Assembly (NCBI GenBank): GCA_910584055.1
Contig: CAJTZS010000030.1
Location: 1 to 47,934, forward strand
Direction: 5' to 3'
Source of the DNA: an uncultured Muribaculaceae bacterium
Lineage (GTDB): Bacteria > Bacteroidota > Bacteroidia > Bacteroidales > Muribaculaceae
Length of the DNA stretch: 47,934 nt
Below the pieces are notes generated by a model, which was not told where the DNA came from, did no database searches, and worked only from the letters and a program-made list of their open reading frames with translations. Below are positions 40,923 to 47,934 of the stretch, piece after piece; within the stretch, counting starts at the first letter, position 1; every line of letters begins with the position of its first letter. Position numbers and translations under genes: made by a program.

Positions 40923-43259
40923 ATGATTTCCCTACCCATATCCGCTGAATTCACAGGTCTCGCACAAGAGACAGTGGACCAGCTCACAAAAAAAGTTTCC
41001 ACAGAAATCAACCAGGACGAACCTGCTTCCGGGAATGCTGAAGAAGACCACACCAACGGCCTGATCGCCGACCTTGCCTGGATTCTCCTCCTCGGCGCAA
41101 TAGTCACGCTCCTCTTCAAGAAGATGAAGCAACCGGTGGTCTTAGGATACATTCTCGCCGGATTCCTCGCAAGTCCGAAATTCGAATATCTCCCTTCAAT
41201 ATCAAATCTGGAGAACATATCTTTCTGGGCAGACCTTGGAATCGTGGTCCTGATGTTTTCGATAGGCCTGGAATTCTCTTTCAAGAAACTGATGAATTCC
41301 GGTTCATCGGCAATAGTGACGGCATTGATAATCATCACCGGAATGACGTTTGCAGGCTTCGGCGTAGGGTGTCTCCTCGGATTCAACACCATCAACTGCA
41401 TTTTTCTTGGAGGGATGATATCCATGTCTTCCACAACAATAATCATGAAATCGCTCGATGACCTTGGGTTAAGGCAGAAAAAATTCGCTTCCCTGGTCCT
41501 GGCGGTACTGATTATCGAAGATCTCTTCGCGGTGCTGATGCTCGTATTGCTGTCTTCCCTGGCAATGGGGAATGTGCAGGGGATGGAGCTGCTCTACAGC
41601 ATCGGCAAACTCGTTTTCTTCCTCATAATATGGTTTTTGGTGGGAGTCTACGTCATACCGACATTCCTTACTAAAATGCGCAGCTATCTCAACGATGAGA
41701 CACTTCTTGTTGTTGCCATGGGACTCTGTTTCTCTATGGCTGTCTTCAGCGTTATCTGCGGCTTCTCCCTCGAACTCGGGGCTTTCATAATGGGTTCCAT
41801 ACTTGCCGGGACGGTAATGGCAGAAAGGATGGAGCGCGTGATCGGTCCGGTGAAGAACCTTTTCGGATCTGTGTTCTTCATATCCGTCGGAATGATGGTC
41901 GATCCGCACGTACTGGTGCAATATTGGTGGGAAATACTGATTTTAGCAGTAGTTGTGATTGTTGGTATGATTATTTTCGGCACGCTCGGCATGCTTGTGA
42001 CGGGACAAAACCTAAAAGTGGCGATTGAAAGCGGCTTCACACTGACTCAGGTTGGCGAATTCTCATTTATCATTGCGTCACTCGGTATGAGCCTCGGAGT
42101 CCTCAACCATTCCCTATACCCTATCATTGTGGCCGTGTCGGTCCTTACAATTTTCACGACCCCATATTTCATCAAGATGGCAGACGGGGCATATACTGTG
42201 GTGGAAAGGCATCTCCCCAAAGGTCTCAACTTCTTAATATCCAGATACTCAAAGCAAGTCACGGACTCAAACGAGACAAAACAGCTATGGATAGCGATTA
42301 TCAAGAGGTACCTCTGGAGGATGTTGCTCTATTCCGTAATCCTCATCGCCGAGATTCTTTTCTCGCGGACGTTCCTCTTCCCGTTTGTGGAGAATTACCT
42401 GCCGGAATGGGGACACCTCGTGGCAACAATCCTGACAATCCTGGCTATGCTGCCTTTCCTTGTGGCACTCAGTTTCAGCACAACGAAACCTGATGAACGA
42501 ATGAGGCTTCACCAATCCGCAAGCTTCTACGATGTTCCGCTCGTGGCGATGCGCATCGTGCGTTATCTGCTCGCCCTTGTGTTCATCACGTATTTCACCA
42601 CTCTCGCCTATTCATCACTTACAGGCTGGCTTGTAGGTGCCGGTTGCTTCATCCTTATAATGGTGTTTGCCTCCACAAAACTCATGCAACGCTACAACCG
42701 AATGGAGGAACGCTTCATGAACAACCTCAACAGCCGTGAGAACACCCGCCTCGGCACAAACAACAACCTCGTGGATGACATGCACCAGGCATATATCCAG
42801 ATCGGACAATGCGCCCCGTTTGTAGGAGACAAGATCAAGGATTCGCGCCTGCGCGACGACTATGGCGTAAGCATATCCAGCATCCAGAGAGGGGACGACT
42901 ACATGCCTCTTCCCTCACCCATGGCTCGTATATTCCCCGGTGACATTCTTGGCGTAATCGGTAGTGACGACCAGCTGAAGAGACTGAATGAAGATATTGA
43001 AAGCTCTGAACAGGCGTGTGCGGCGGTGAGCGTAACGCAGCATAAGGTCGAACTAAAAAGCATAAGGCTCACGGATCATTCTCCCATAACCGGGATGCCT
43101 TTGGGACAAACCAACATACAGAAAGATTATTACTCTATGATAGTGAAAGTGCAACGCGGCGAAGATGAGTTCCTCCAGCCCGGTGCCGACATGATTCTCC
43201 GTCCCGGAGATGCCATCTGGGTGGTAGGAGATCCCGCCTACTTCGACAAAATGAAATGA
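40923..43259 (+). CDS. CPA2 cation:proton antiporter with two C-terminal TrkA_C-like domains
   Basis: 778 residues. After about 40 polar residues comes a CPA2/Kef-type membrane domain (about 45-420, with GIVVLMFSIGLEFSFKKL and LAVLIIEDLFAVLMLVLL). A further group of about four segments (about 455-590) follows. Two TrkA_C-like regulatory domains end the protein: GDKIKDSRLRDDYGVSISSIQRGDDYMPLPSP...GDILGVIGSDDQL and ITGMPLGQTNIQKDYYSMIVKVQRGEDEFLQPGADMILRPGDAIWVVGD. It exchanges Na+ or K+ for protons; the TrkA_C pair suggests ligand control. The NAD-binding TrkA_N domain of KefB/KefC is not visible. Confidence 0.9.
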   Translation: MISLPISAEFTGLAQETVDQLTKKVSTEINQDEPASGNAEEDHTNGLIADLAWILLLGAIVTLLFKKMKQPVVLGYILAGFLASPKFEYLPSISNLENISFWADLGIVVLMFSIGLEFSFKKLMNSGSSAIVTALIIITGMTFAGFGVGCLLGFNTINCIFLGGMISMSSTTIIMKSLDDLGLRQKKFASLVLAVLIIEDLFAVLMLVLLSSLAMGNVQGMELLYSIGKLVFFLIIWFLVGVYVIPTFLTKMRSYLNDETLLVVAMGLCFSMAVFSVICGFSLELGAFIMGSILAGTVMAERMERVIGPVKNLFGSVFFISVGMMVDPHVLVQYWWEILILAVVVIVGMIIFGTLGMLVTGQNLKVAIESGFTLTQVGEFSFIIASLGMSLGVLNHSLYPIIVAVSVLTIFTTPYFIKMADGAYTVVERHLPKGLNFLISRYSKQVTDSNETKQLWIAIIKRYLWRMLLYSVILIAEILFSRTFLFPFVENYLPEWGHLVATILTILAMLPFLVALSFSTTKPDERMRLHQSASFYDVPLVAMRIVRYLLALVFITYFTTLAYSSLTGWLVGAGCFILIMVFASTKLMQRYNRMEERFMNNLNSRENTRLGTNNNLVDDMHQAYIQIGQCAPFVGDKIKDSRLRDDYGVSISSIQRGDDYMPLPSPMARIFPGDILGVIGSDDQLKRLNEDIESSEQACAAVSVTQHKVELKSIRLTDHSPITGMPLGQTNIQKDYYSMIVKVQRGEDEFLQPGADMILRPGDAIWVVGDPAYFDKMK

Positions 43260-43264
43260 AGCGA

Positions 43265-43369
43265 GGCTTTAGGTGTTAGGCTTTAGGCCTTAGAAAAGAG
43301 CCTGGATAAATTTGGGTATAAATTAAGGATTATATAATGCCTAACACCTAAAGCCTAATGCCTAAAGCC
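43265..43369. terminator. Bidirectional hairpin made of TTTAGGC-type repeats
   Basis: GGCTTTAGGTGTTAGGC (43265-43281) is perfectly complementary to 43339-43355, and more units (GCCTAATGCCTAAAGCC) continue to 43369. It separates the two convergent antiporter genes. Confidence 0.65.
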
Positions 43370-43375
43370 TAAGAT

Positions 43376-45373
43376 CTAAAACTGTCTGGGGTAGATTACA
43401 AGGAGGTTGTGGCGGGTGAAATGTCTGCCGAGGAAGACGGGGAGGCTTTCAAGGTCAGAGCTGTAGGATATCGAACCTTTACGCGCCGCGATAACCACGA
43501 GCAGGTCATCCTCCTCCACTTCGGAAGAAAGGAGGATGAAATCGTCCCATGTGTTCATTGTGCGGTAGTCGTGACGCACCTCGAACCCGCCATCGTTGAT
43601 AACGTTTCTGATAAACTCAGCTGTGGCGGGATACGCAATGAAGACAAGTCTTGCAGCCACCTGCGCCCCGAGATTTGCAACCCTCATAACCCATAACTGA
43701 AATCCCGTCTCGTATTCTGCCTTCTCGGGCACGGCCACGACTATCCTGTTAACTGTATCTACAGGTATGAAGCAACGCGACATGAGAATCATCTTGTTGG
43801 TGGATTTAAGCAGCTGTTCGATCATATTCCCATAGAATGTATCGACAACATTGGATTTACGGTGAAGCCCGATGACCATCTCCGTGGCGCGTTCTTCATG
43901 CCCCACATTGGTCAATCCCGAGACAACATTCAGGTCGAACCGCTCGATTGTCTTTATCTCCACATCCATACCATCCGCGACCGACACGGCATTATGCAAC
44001 GCGTTACGCCCCATCTGAGCCACCTTTGAATCGTCATTGCTCCTCACAAACAATGCCGTGATATGATTCTTGTTTTCAGGCGCCCTCATAAAAAGGGCAA
44101 GACGCATGATCCCTTCGGAAGTCACAGGATTGGCAACGGCAACCACCTGCCGCGCATACTCTCCGGGCACAAGCTCGTCATGGCTCAATTCTTCCGCCGT
44201 GATGCGAATACGTATCTGCTTACCAGCCCGTTCGGTAACCACGGTAGAAACAATGCAGCAAATAAGTATCATCACCACCGCACCGTTCATGATATCCTCC
44301 GTTAGAAGTCCATATTGGAAACCGATCATTGTAGCGGCGATAGTCGCCGCCGCTTTTCCGGAAGTGAGTCCGAACATGAGACGGCGGTCAGCGCCGTCAA
44401 ACCTAAAAAAGCGGGATGCAATAAAAGCGGCAACCCATTTTGTTGCCAAAGCAACCCCGGTCATGTTCAACGCGATCCAGGCAACGTCCCATCCCTTGAA
44501 TATCACCCCGACATTTATCAGCATACCCACGCCTATCAGGAAATAAGGGATGAAGATGGCATTGCCCACGAACTTTATATTCTTCATCAATCCCGAACGC
44601 GCCGGTATCATCGGATTCAGCACGAGCCCGGCATAAAACGCCCCGAGAATTGCCTCAAGCCCTATGAGTTTCGCCAACATCGATGCGACGAATACAAGCG
44701 CAAGGATGAATATATACTGAGTGATTGGGTCATTGTTATGACCGAACACCCGTCGTGTAAGCCAAGGGAAGGAATATCCGACCACAAGCATATAGATAAT
44801 CATGAAAATCCCGAGCCTGACGAGTTCAAAGGTGTTGAATCCGCCATTCACCTTCACCGACACGACCTGCGCAAGCGTGAGGAGAGCCAGAAGCACGGCC
44901 ACGATCGTGCCGAAAACCGCTATCACAGCCGCCTGGACATTCGACAGTCCGAACTTGCTTACAACAGGATATGATATCAAGGTATGCGACGCATACATAG
45001 AGGCTATCAGCACAGACGTTGTCCAGCTTACCCCGAAGGCGTAACGCGACCCGAAGATACCTGCCGCCATCGGCAACGCAAAAGACAACAACCCGAATAT
45101 CAGCCCTTTTCTGGAAGACTTACGCAAATGGAACATATCTATTTCCACTGCTGCCAGAAACATTATATACAAAATGCCGACCTCTCCGAAAATCTTGAAA
45201 CTCGTGTCCCGTTCAAGAAGATTCAACCCGTAGGGACCTATCACAATACCGGCGAGAATCATCCCTACAATTGAAGGAATCTTCAGGGGCTTGAAAACCA
45301 ATGGACCGAGCAGTATCACTATCAACACTACAAGGAATATGGCTACAGGTTGTTCTAACGGGAAAGAGATCAT
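43376..45373 (-). CDS. CPA2 cation:proton antiporter with UspA-like C-terminal region
   Basis: 665 residues. A twelve- or thirteen-segment membrane domain (about 10-385) shows LVFKPLKIPSIVGMILAGIVIGPYGLNLL at the start and LIGLEAILGAFYAGLVLNPMIP and FGLTSGKAAATIAATMIGF later. The cytoplasmic C-terminal half (about 400-665) alternates strands and helices like two universal-stress-protein-type domains (GIMRLALFMRAPENKNHITALFV; VNRIVVAVPEKAEYETGFQLWVMRVANLGAQ). It exports Na+ or K+ against protons. It differs from the 40923 antiporter in length and in its soluble domain. It is the last gene of an operon with the lipoprotein, prenyl synthase and tatD-like genes. Confidence 0.88.
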   Translation of the reverse strand: MISFPLEQPVAIFLVVLIVILLGPLVFKPLKIPSIVGMILAGIVIGPYGLNLLERDTSFKIFGEVGILYIMFLAAVEIDMFHLRKSSRKGLIFGLLSFALPMAAGIFGSRYAFGVSWTTSVLIASMYASHTLISYPVVSKFGLSNVQAAVIAVFGTIVAVLLALLTLAQVVSVKVNGGFNTFELVRLGIFMIIYMLVVGYSFPWLTRRVFGHNNDPITQYIFILALVFVASMLAKLIGLEAILGAFYAGLVLNPMIPARSGLMKNIKFVGNAIFIPYFLIGVGMLINVGVIFKGWDVAWIALNMTGVALATKWVAAFIASRFFRFDGADRRLMFGLTSGKAAATIAATMIGFQYGLLTEDIMNGAVVMILICCIVSTVVTERAGKQIRIRITAEELSHDELVPGEYARQVVAVANPVTSEGIMRLALFMRAPENKNHITALFVRSNDDSKVAQMGRNALHNAVSVADGMDVEIKTIERFDLNVVSGLTNVGHEERATEMVIGLHRKSNVVDTFYGNMIEQLLKSTNKMILMSRCFIPVDTVNRIVVAVPEKAEYETGFQLWVMRVANLGAQVAARLVFIAYPATAEFIRNVINDGGFEVRHDYRTMNTWDDFILLSSEVEEDDLLVVIAARKGSISYSSDLESLPVFLGRHFTRHNLLVIYPRQF

Positions 45374-45382
45374 ACGAAGCTG

Positions 45383-46150
45383 TTAGAAGTTGAATATCTT
45401 ATCGGCGTTGTCGTCGGTGACCCGCTCCACCTCCCCCGGGGAAAGTCCCAACGTGACTGCCACGCAATCACGTATGAGGGGTATATATCTACTCTCGTTG
45501 CGCGATCCCCTGTGGGGTGTCGGAGCAAGATAAGGGGCATCAGTTTCGAGAACAATCTTCTCGATACCAATCTCCGGCAACGCCTCCCGAAGCGGTGCAG
45601 CATTCTTGAATGTGACGACCCCGTTGATTCCGAAATAAGGGTCACAGACTTCGCGGATTTTCCTTACATCATTTACATCGGATGTAAAACTGTGAAAAAT
45701 CAGGACAGGCAGCTCTCCTTCCGCATTCCTGATAACATCAAGAGTTTCATCCACTCCGTCGCGACAATGGATTATCAACGGCAAATTATATTTCTGCGCC
45801 CATTTCAACTGCCGTGCAAATGCAGCCTTCTGGCTCTCGACATTGGATGCATCCCAATGCAGATCGATTCCAACCTCACCTATCGCTGAAAAATCTCCCG
45901 ACGGGAGCTGCTTTTCCATTTCATCAAGGACAGTTCGCCAGTCTTCCCCAACTTCTGTAGGATGCAGGCCTATGGCAATCCGGGTACTTTCAGGGAATAA
46001 CCGGTGAAGCGCAATCATGGCATCATTCGATTCGGGACTTACACCCGGGAACACCAGACGTTTCACGCCGGCGGATATCGCCCGCTCAACAGCAGCTGAT
46101 TCTTCGCCGGCAAATGCCTCCATATAGAGATGGGTGTGGGTATCCGTCAT
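45383..46150 (-). CDS. TatD family metal-dependent hydrolase (DNase)
   Basis: 255 residues, the usual TatD length. Metal ligands are visible: HTH at 5-7, Glu92 (AIGEVGIDLHWD), His128 (PLIIHCRDG), His153 (FHSFTSD) and Asp204 (LETDAPYLAPTPHRG). TatD enzymes are 3'-5' exonucleases acting on DNA or RNA and may have a role in repair; this is family knowledge. The start overlaps the prenyl synthase stop by four bases, and the antiporter gene begins nine bases after its stop. Confidence 0.94.
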   Translation of the reverse strand: MTDTHTHLYMEAFAGEESAAVERAISAGVKRLVFPGVSPESNDAMIALHRLFPESTRIAIGLHPTEVGEDWRTVLDEMEKQLPSGDFSAIGEVGIDLHWDASNVESQKAAFARQLKWAQKYNLPLIIHCRDGVDETLDVIRNAEGELPVLIFHSFTSDVNDVRKIREVCDPYFGINGVVTFKNAAPLREALPEIGIEKIVLETDAPYLAPTPHRGSRNESRYIPLIRDCVAVTLGLSPGEVERVTDDNADKIFNF

Positions 46151-47115
46151 TTCTTACGTCCTGTAAGTTTATCAAGGAGTTTCTTGAATGGTTCCTTGTC
46201 TTCTTCGCTGACATTCACCTTCTTGAGTGCAGACAATGCTTTGGAGCTGTAATGGGCGATCTCTTTCTTGCAAAGGTCGGAAATTCCCATTTTTTCGTAA
46301 AGCCTGGTCACCACCTTGACTTTAGTGTCGCCGGCAGGCAGCTTGATCGCCTCACGCAATGCCGCACCTTCCGCACCTGTGTCGGCAAGAGCACTCAGCA
46401 TCAGGTATGATTTCTTATTATTGTTTATGTCCCCACCTATAGGTTTTCCGAAAGTGTTTGAATCACCAAACACATCCAGCCAGTCATCCTGAATCTGGAA
46501 TGCGACACCAAGCATCATGCCGTACTCATACATCCGCGCAGCATCTTCTTCCGAAGCCCCGCCGATCACCGCACCTATCAACGTTGACGCACCTATCAAC
46601 GCACCGGTCTTGTCCATGATCATCCGGATATAATCATCAATCGATACATCTTCGCGTTTCTCGAAATCCATATCCATACACTGGCCTTCGTAAACGCGTA
46701 TCGCCATGGCATTGAACGCATCAAGGACCTTGCGGAGATACTTGTCGGGAACTTCCGAGATAAGTTGCGTTGCAAGAGTCAGCATTGTGTCGCCCGAAAG
46801 TATCGCTGTATTCACATCCCACTTGGCATGAACCGAAGGACGGCCGCGGCGCGTGTCAGAATTGTCCATCACGTCGTCATGGAGAAGCGTGAAATTATGA
46901 TACATCTCAATGCCGGCAGCCGGACGGAAGGCAGCTTCGTAATTGCTGCCGAATGCATCGGCCGCCATCAGCATCAATGACGGACGCAGTCTTTTGCCGC
47001 CTGCAGAAAGAGCGTAAGATATAGGTTCGTAGAGAGATGCAAGAACGCCGCCGGGATACTCCAGCTCGCGCAATGATTTCTCCACCAAAGCTGAATATTC
47101 AGAGAAAGTTTTCAT
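46147..47115 (-). CDS. Short-chain polyprenyl diphosphate synthase
   Basis: 322 residues. First aspartate-rich motif DDVMD (80, 81, 84) within NFTLLHDDVMDNSDTRRGRPSVH, second DDWLD (209, 210, 213) within FQIQDDWLDVFGD, plus GGKRLRP (39-45). The enzyme condenses IPP with allylic diphosphates. Phe75, five residues before the first aspartate, is a bulky residue of the kind that limits product length, so FPP or GGPP is more likely than long-chain products; the exact chain length is inference. It overlaps both neighbours by four bases, indicating coupled translation with the lipoprotein and TatD genes. Confidence 0.92.
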   Translation of the reverse strand: MKTFSEYSALVEKSLRELEYPGGVLASLYEPISYALSAGGKRLRPSLMLMAADAFGSNYEAAFRPAAGIEMYHNFTLLHDDVMDNSDTRRGRPSVHAKWDVNTAILSGDTMLTLATQLISEVPDKYLRKVLDAFNAMAIRVYEGQCMDMDFEKREDVSIDDYIRMIMDKTGALIGASTLIGAVIGGASEEDAARMYEYGMMLGVAFQIQDDWLDVFGDSNTFGKPIGGDINNNKKSYLMLSALADTGAEGAALREAIKLPAGDTKVKVVTRLYEKMGISDLCKKEIAHYSSKALSALKKVNVSEEDKEPFKKLLDKLTGRKK

Positions 47116-47705
47116 TCGTAATTTATAAATTTATCGTAAATGGCTTTGGGCATGTCCCTGCCGCTGTCCGCTTCAAGCACTGTCCGAAAACCTATTATGA
47201 ATCTGTTGTAAGTATTGCTGTCGTTACCGCATGCCGTCTTAAAAGCCTTCAGTTCCCTCTCCACATCCTCAACAGAGAGATTCTTCTCCCTGATAGACTG
47301 CATGTATTCAAGACCCAACTGGAGTCCGAGCCCCTGAGGATCTTCAACTCCCGCCATGGCATACATCCGCATCTTGTCGGCAAGGGGAAGCGAAGCCACG
47401 AAACTGTCATACTCGTCACCGAAGCTGTCAAGCTCTTTCCCGGTGTATTTCTCATAGGCAAAACTTGTGGCTATGCCGAGATTGTCAATCTTAGCATCTT
47501 TCAGCTGACCCAGGGCGGCACGACATATGAAACGGGCAACGGAATCAGGTGTCGTGTTTTTCATGACGAATGCCACGCGGGCTGTATCTGGGAGCGCATT
47601 GAAACCCTCCGGGAAACCGGAGCCAGAGTCTTTCTTACCGCCTTTGCAACCGCATAAAACAGTCATAATGCAAAATGCGGCAATAAAAAAATACCTTTTC
47701 ATCAT
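47112..47705 (-). CDS. Lipoprotein of unknown function, first gene of the prenyl synthase operon
   Basis: 197 residues. Lipoprotein signal MMKRYFFIAAFCIMTVLCGC (Cys20, lipobox LCGC), then KGGKKDSGSG as a spacer. The mature domain is mainly helical (TPDSVARFICRAALGQLKDAKIDNLGIATSFAYEKYTG; EEYMQSIREKNLS-like segment LGLEYMQSIREKNLSVEDVERELKAFKTACG). I recognise no named family. It overlaps the prenyl synthase start by four bases, and a TACTTTTG box lies 57-64 bases upstream, so it heads the four-gene minus operon ending at 43376. Confidence 0.78.
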   Translation of the reverse strand: MMKRYFFIAAFCIMTVLCGCKGGKKDSGSGFPEGFNALPDTARVAFVMKNTTPDSVARFICRAALGQLKDAKIDNLGIATSFAYEKYTGKELDSFGDEYDSFVASLPLADKMRMYAMAGVEDPQGLGLQLGLEYMQSIREKNLSVEDVERELKAFKTACGNDSNTYNRFIIGFRTVLEADSGRDMPKAIYDKFINYE

Positions 47706-47761
47706 TTTTAAACAGCTTCTTATAGAGTGAAGTGTATTGACTTCTCTCTATAAATTTACTG

Positions 47762-47769
47762 CAAAAGTA
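47762..47769 (-). promoter_or_regulatory. -7 box of the lipoprotein-prenyl synthase-tatD-antiporter operon
   Basis: On minus TACTTTTG matches TAnnTTTG; no good TTTG stands 20 nt upstream. It is the only such box in the gap 47706-47880. Confidence 0.4.
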
Positions 47770-47880
47770 ATAAAAAATCGGCAAAAAATTATGTCAATTC
47801 AGAGAAAAGCATTAACTTCGCGCTGTGAAAACCGAAACCGCCGCATTTCAGCGGCAAACCGGAGCGACAGAAGCAACTCT

Positions 47881-47934
47881 GGAGTGATGCTCGAGTGGCT
47901 GAAGAGGCACGCCTGGAAAGCGTGTATACGCCAA
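47881..47934 (+). tRNA. tRNA-Ser (anticodon GGA), 3' part cut off by the window
   Basis: GGAGTGA acceptor strand, TG, a D-arm with GAGTGGCTGAAGAG, anticodon stem CACGC, loop CTGGAAA, stem GCGTG. The loop gives anticodon GGA. The class II variable arm begins at TATACGCC and runs out of the window. Confidence 0.93.

Noticed and set aside
44070..44974. Plus-strand frames of 158 and 219 codons antisense to the antiporter gene
   Set aside because: They are antisense shadows; the minus-strand antiporter is intact over the whole stretch.

Overview
The window looks like a chromosomal segment of a gut Bacteroidales bacterium, most likely of the Muribaculaceae type (the family assignment is inference). 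The signs are three SusC/SusD (RagA/RagB) pairs, many short-lipobox lipoproteins, C10 (streptopain-like) and M6 peptidases with Bacteroidales-type C-terminal tails, paralogues of families largely restricted to Bacteroidales (DUF6452-like, DUF6048-like, Cbp1-like), and promoters of the Bacteroidetes form (TTTG, about 20 nt, TAnnTTTG). A partial tRNA-Lys (minus) opens the window and a partial tRNA-Ser (plus) closes it.

Layout. 0.2-4.6 kb: glycosyltransferase, two envelope proteins, an exported Ntn hydrolase of the choloylglycine hydrolase family and a small lipoprotein, all on plus. 4.6-14.7 kb, minus: M6 protease, C10 protease, Calx-beta lipoprotein, SusD-A, SusC-A. 14.8-16.3 kb: AAA-ATPase/PD-(D/E)XK protein. 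16.4-21.5 kb, minus: SusD-B, SusC-B. 21.5-25.3 kb: an Rpn-like nuclease, a tyrosine recombinase, two elaborate inverted-repeat structures and one strong promoter. 25.3-33.7 kb, plus: SusC-C, SusD-C, lipoprotein, C10 protease. 33.7-47.7 kb: mostly housekeeping genes (SPOR lipoprotein, GH13 amylase, Cbp1-like adhesin, RsmI, PBP4, AI-2E-type permease, two CPA2 antiporters, TatD, prenyl synthase, lipoprotein).

The most interesting part is the centre. All three susC genes start with the same short palindromic site (10-nt arms around TCTC) just before ATGAGAAAATTG. The site before SusC-C faces the opposite way to the sites before A and B. The segment between sites B and C carries the recombinase, the Rpn-like nuclease and the only canonical promoter found upstream of any of the three susC genes. 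It currently points at SusC-C. Inversion between B and C would move the promoter to SusC-B. The coding start of SusC-B is a patchwork of the C-type signal peptide and the A-type next domain, a trace of past exchange. I read this as a SusC shufflon (a class known from Bacteroides) that packages promoter, recombinase and nuclease in a 3.75-kb flipping cassette. The attached operons combine SusCD transporters with surface lipoproteins and C10 proteases, so they probably import peptides or glycopeptides rather than the classic polysaccharides.
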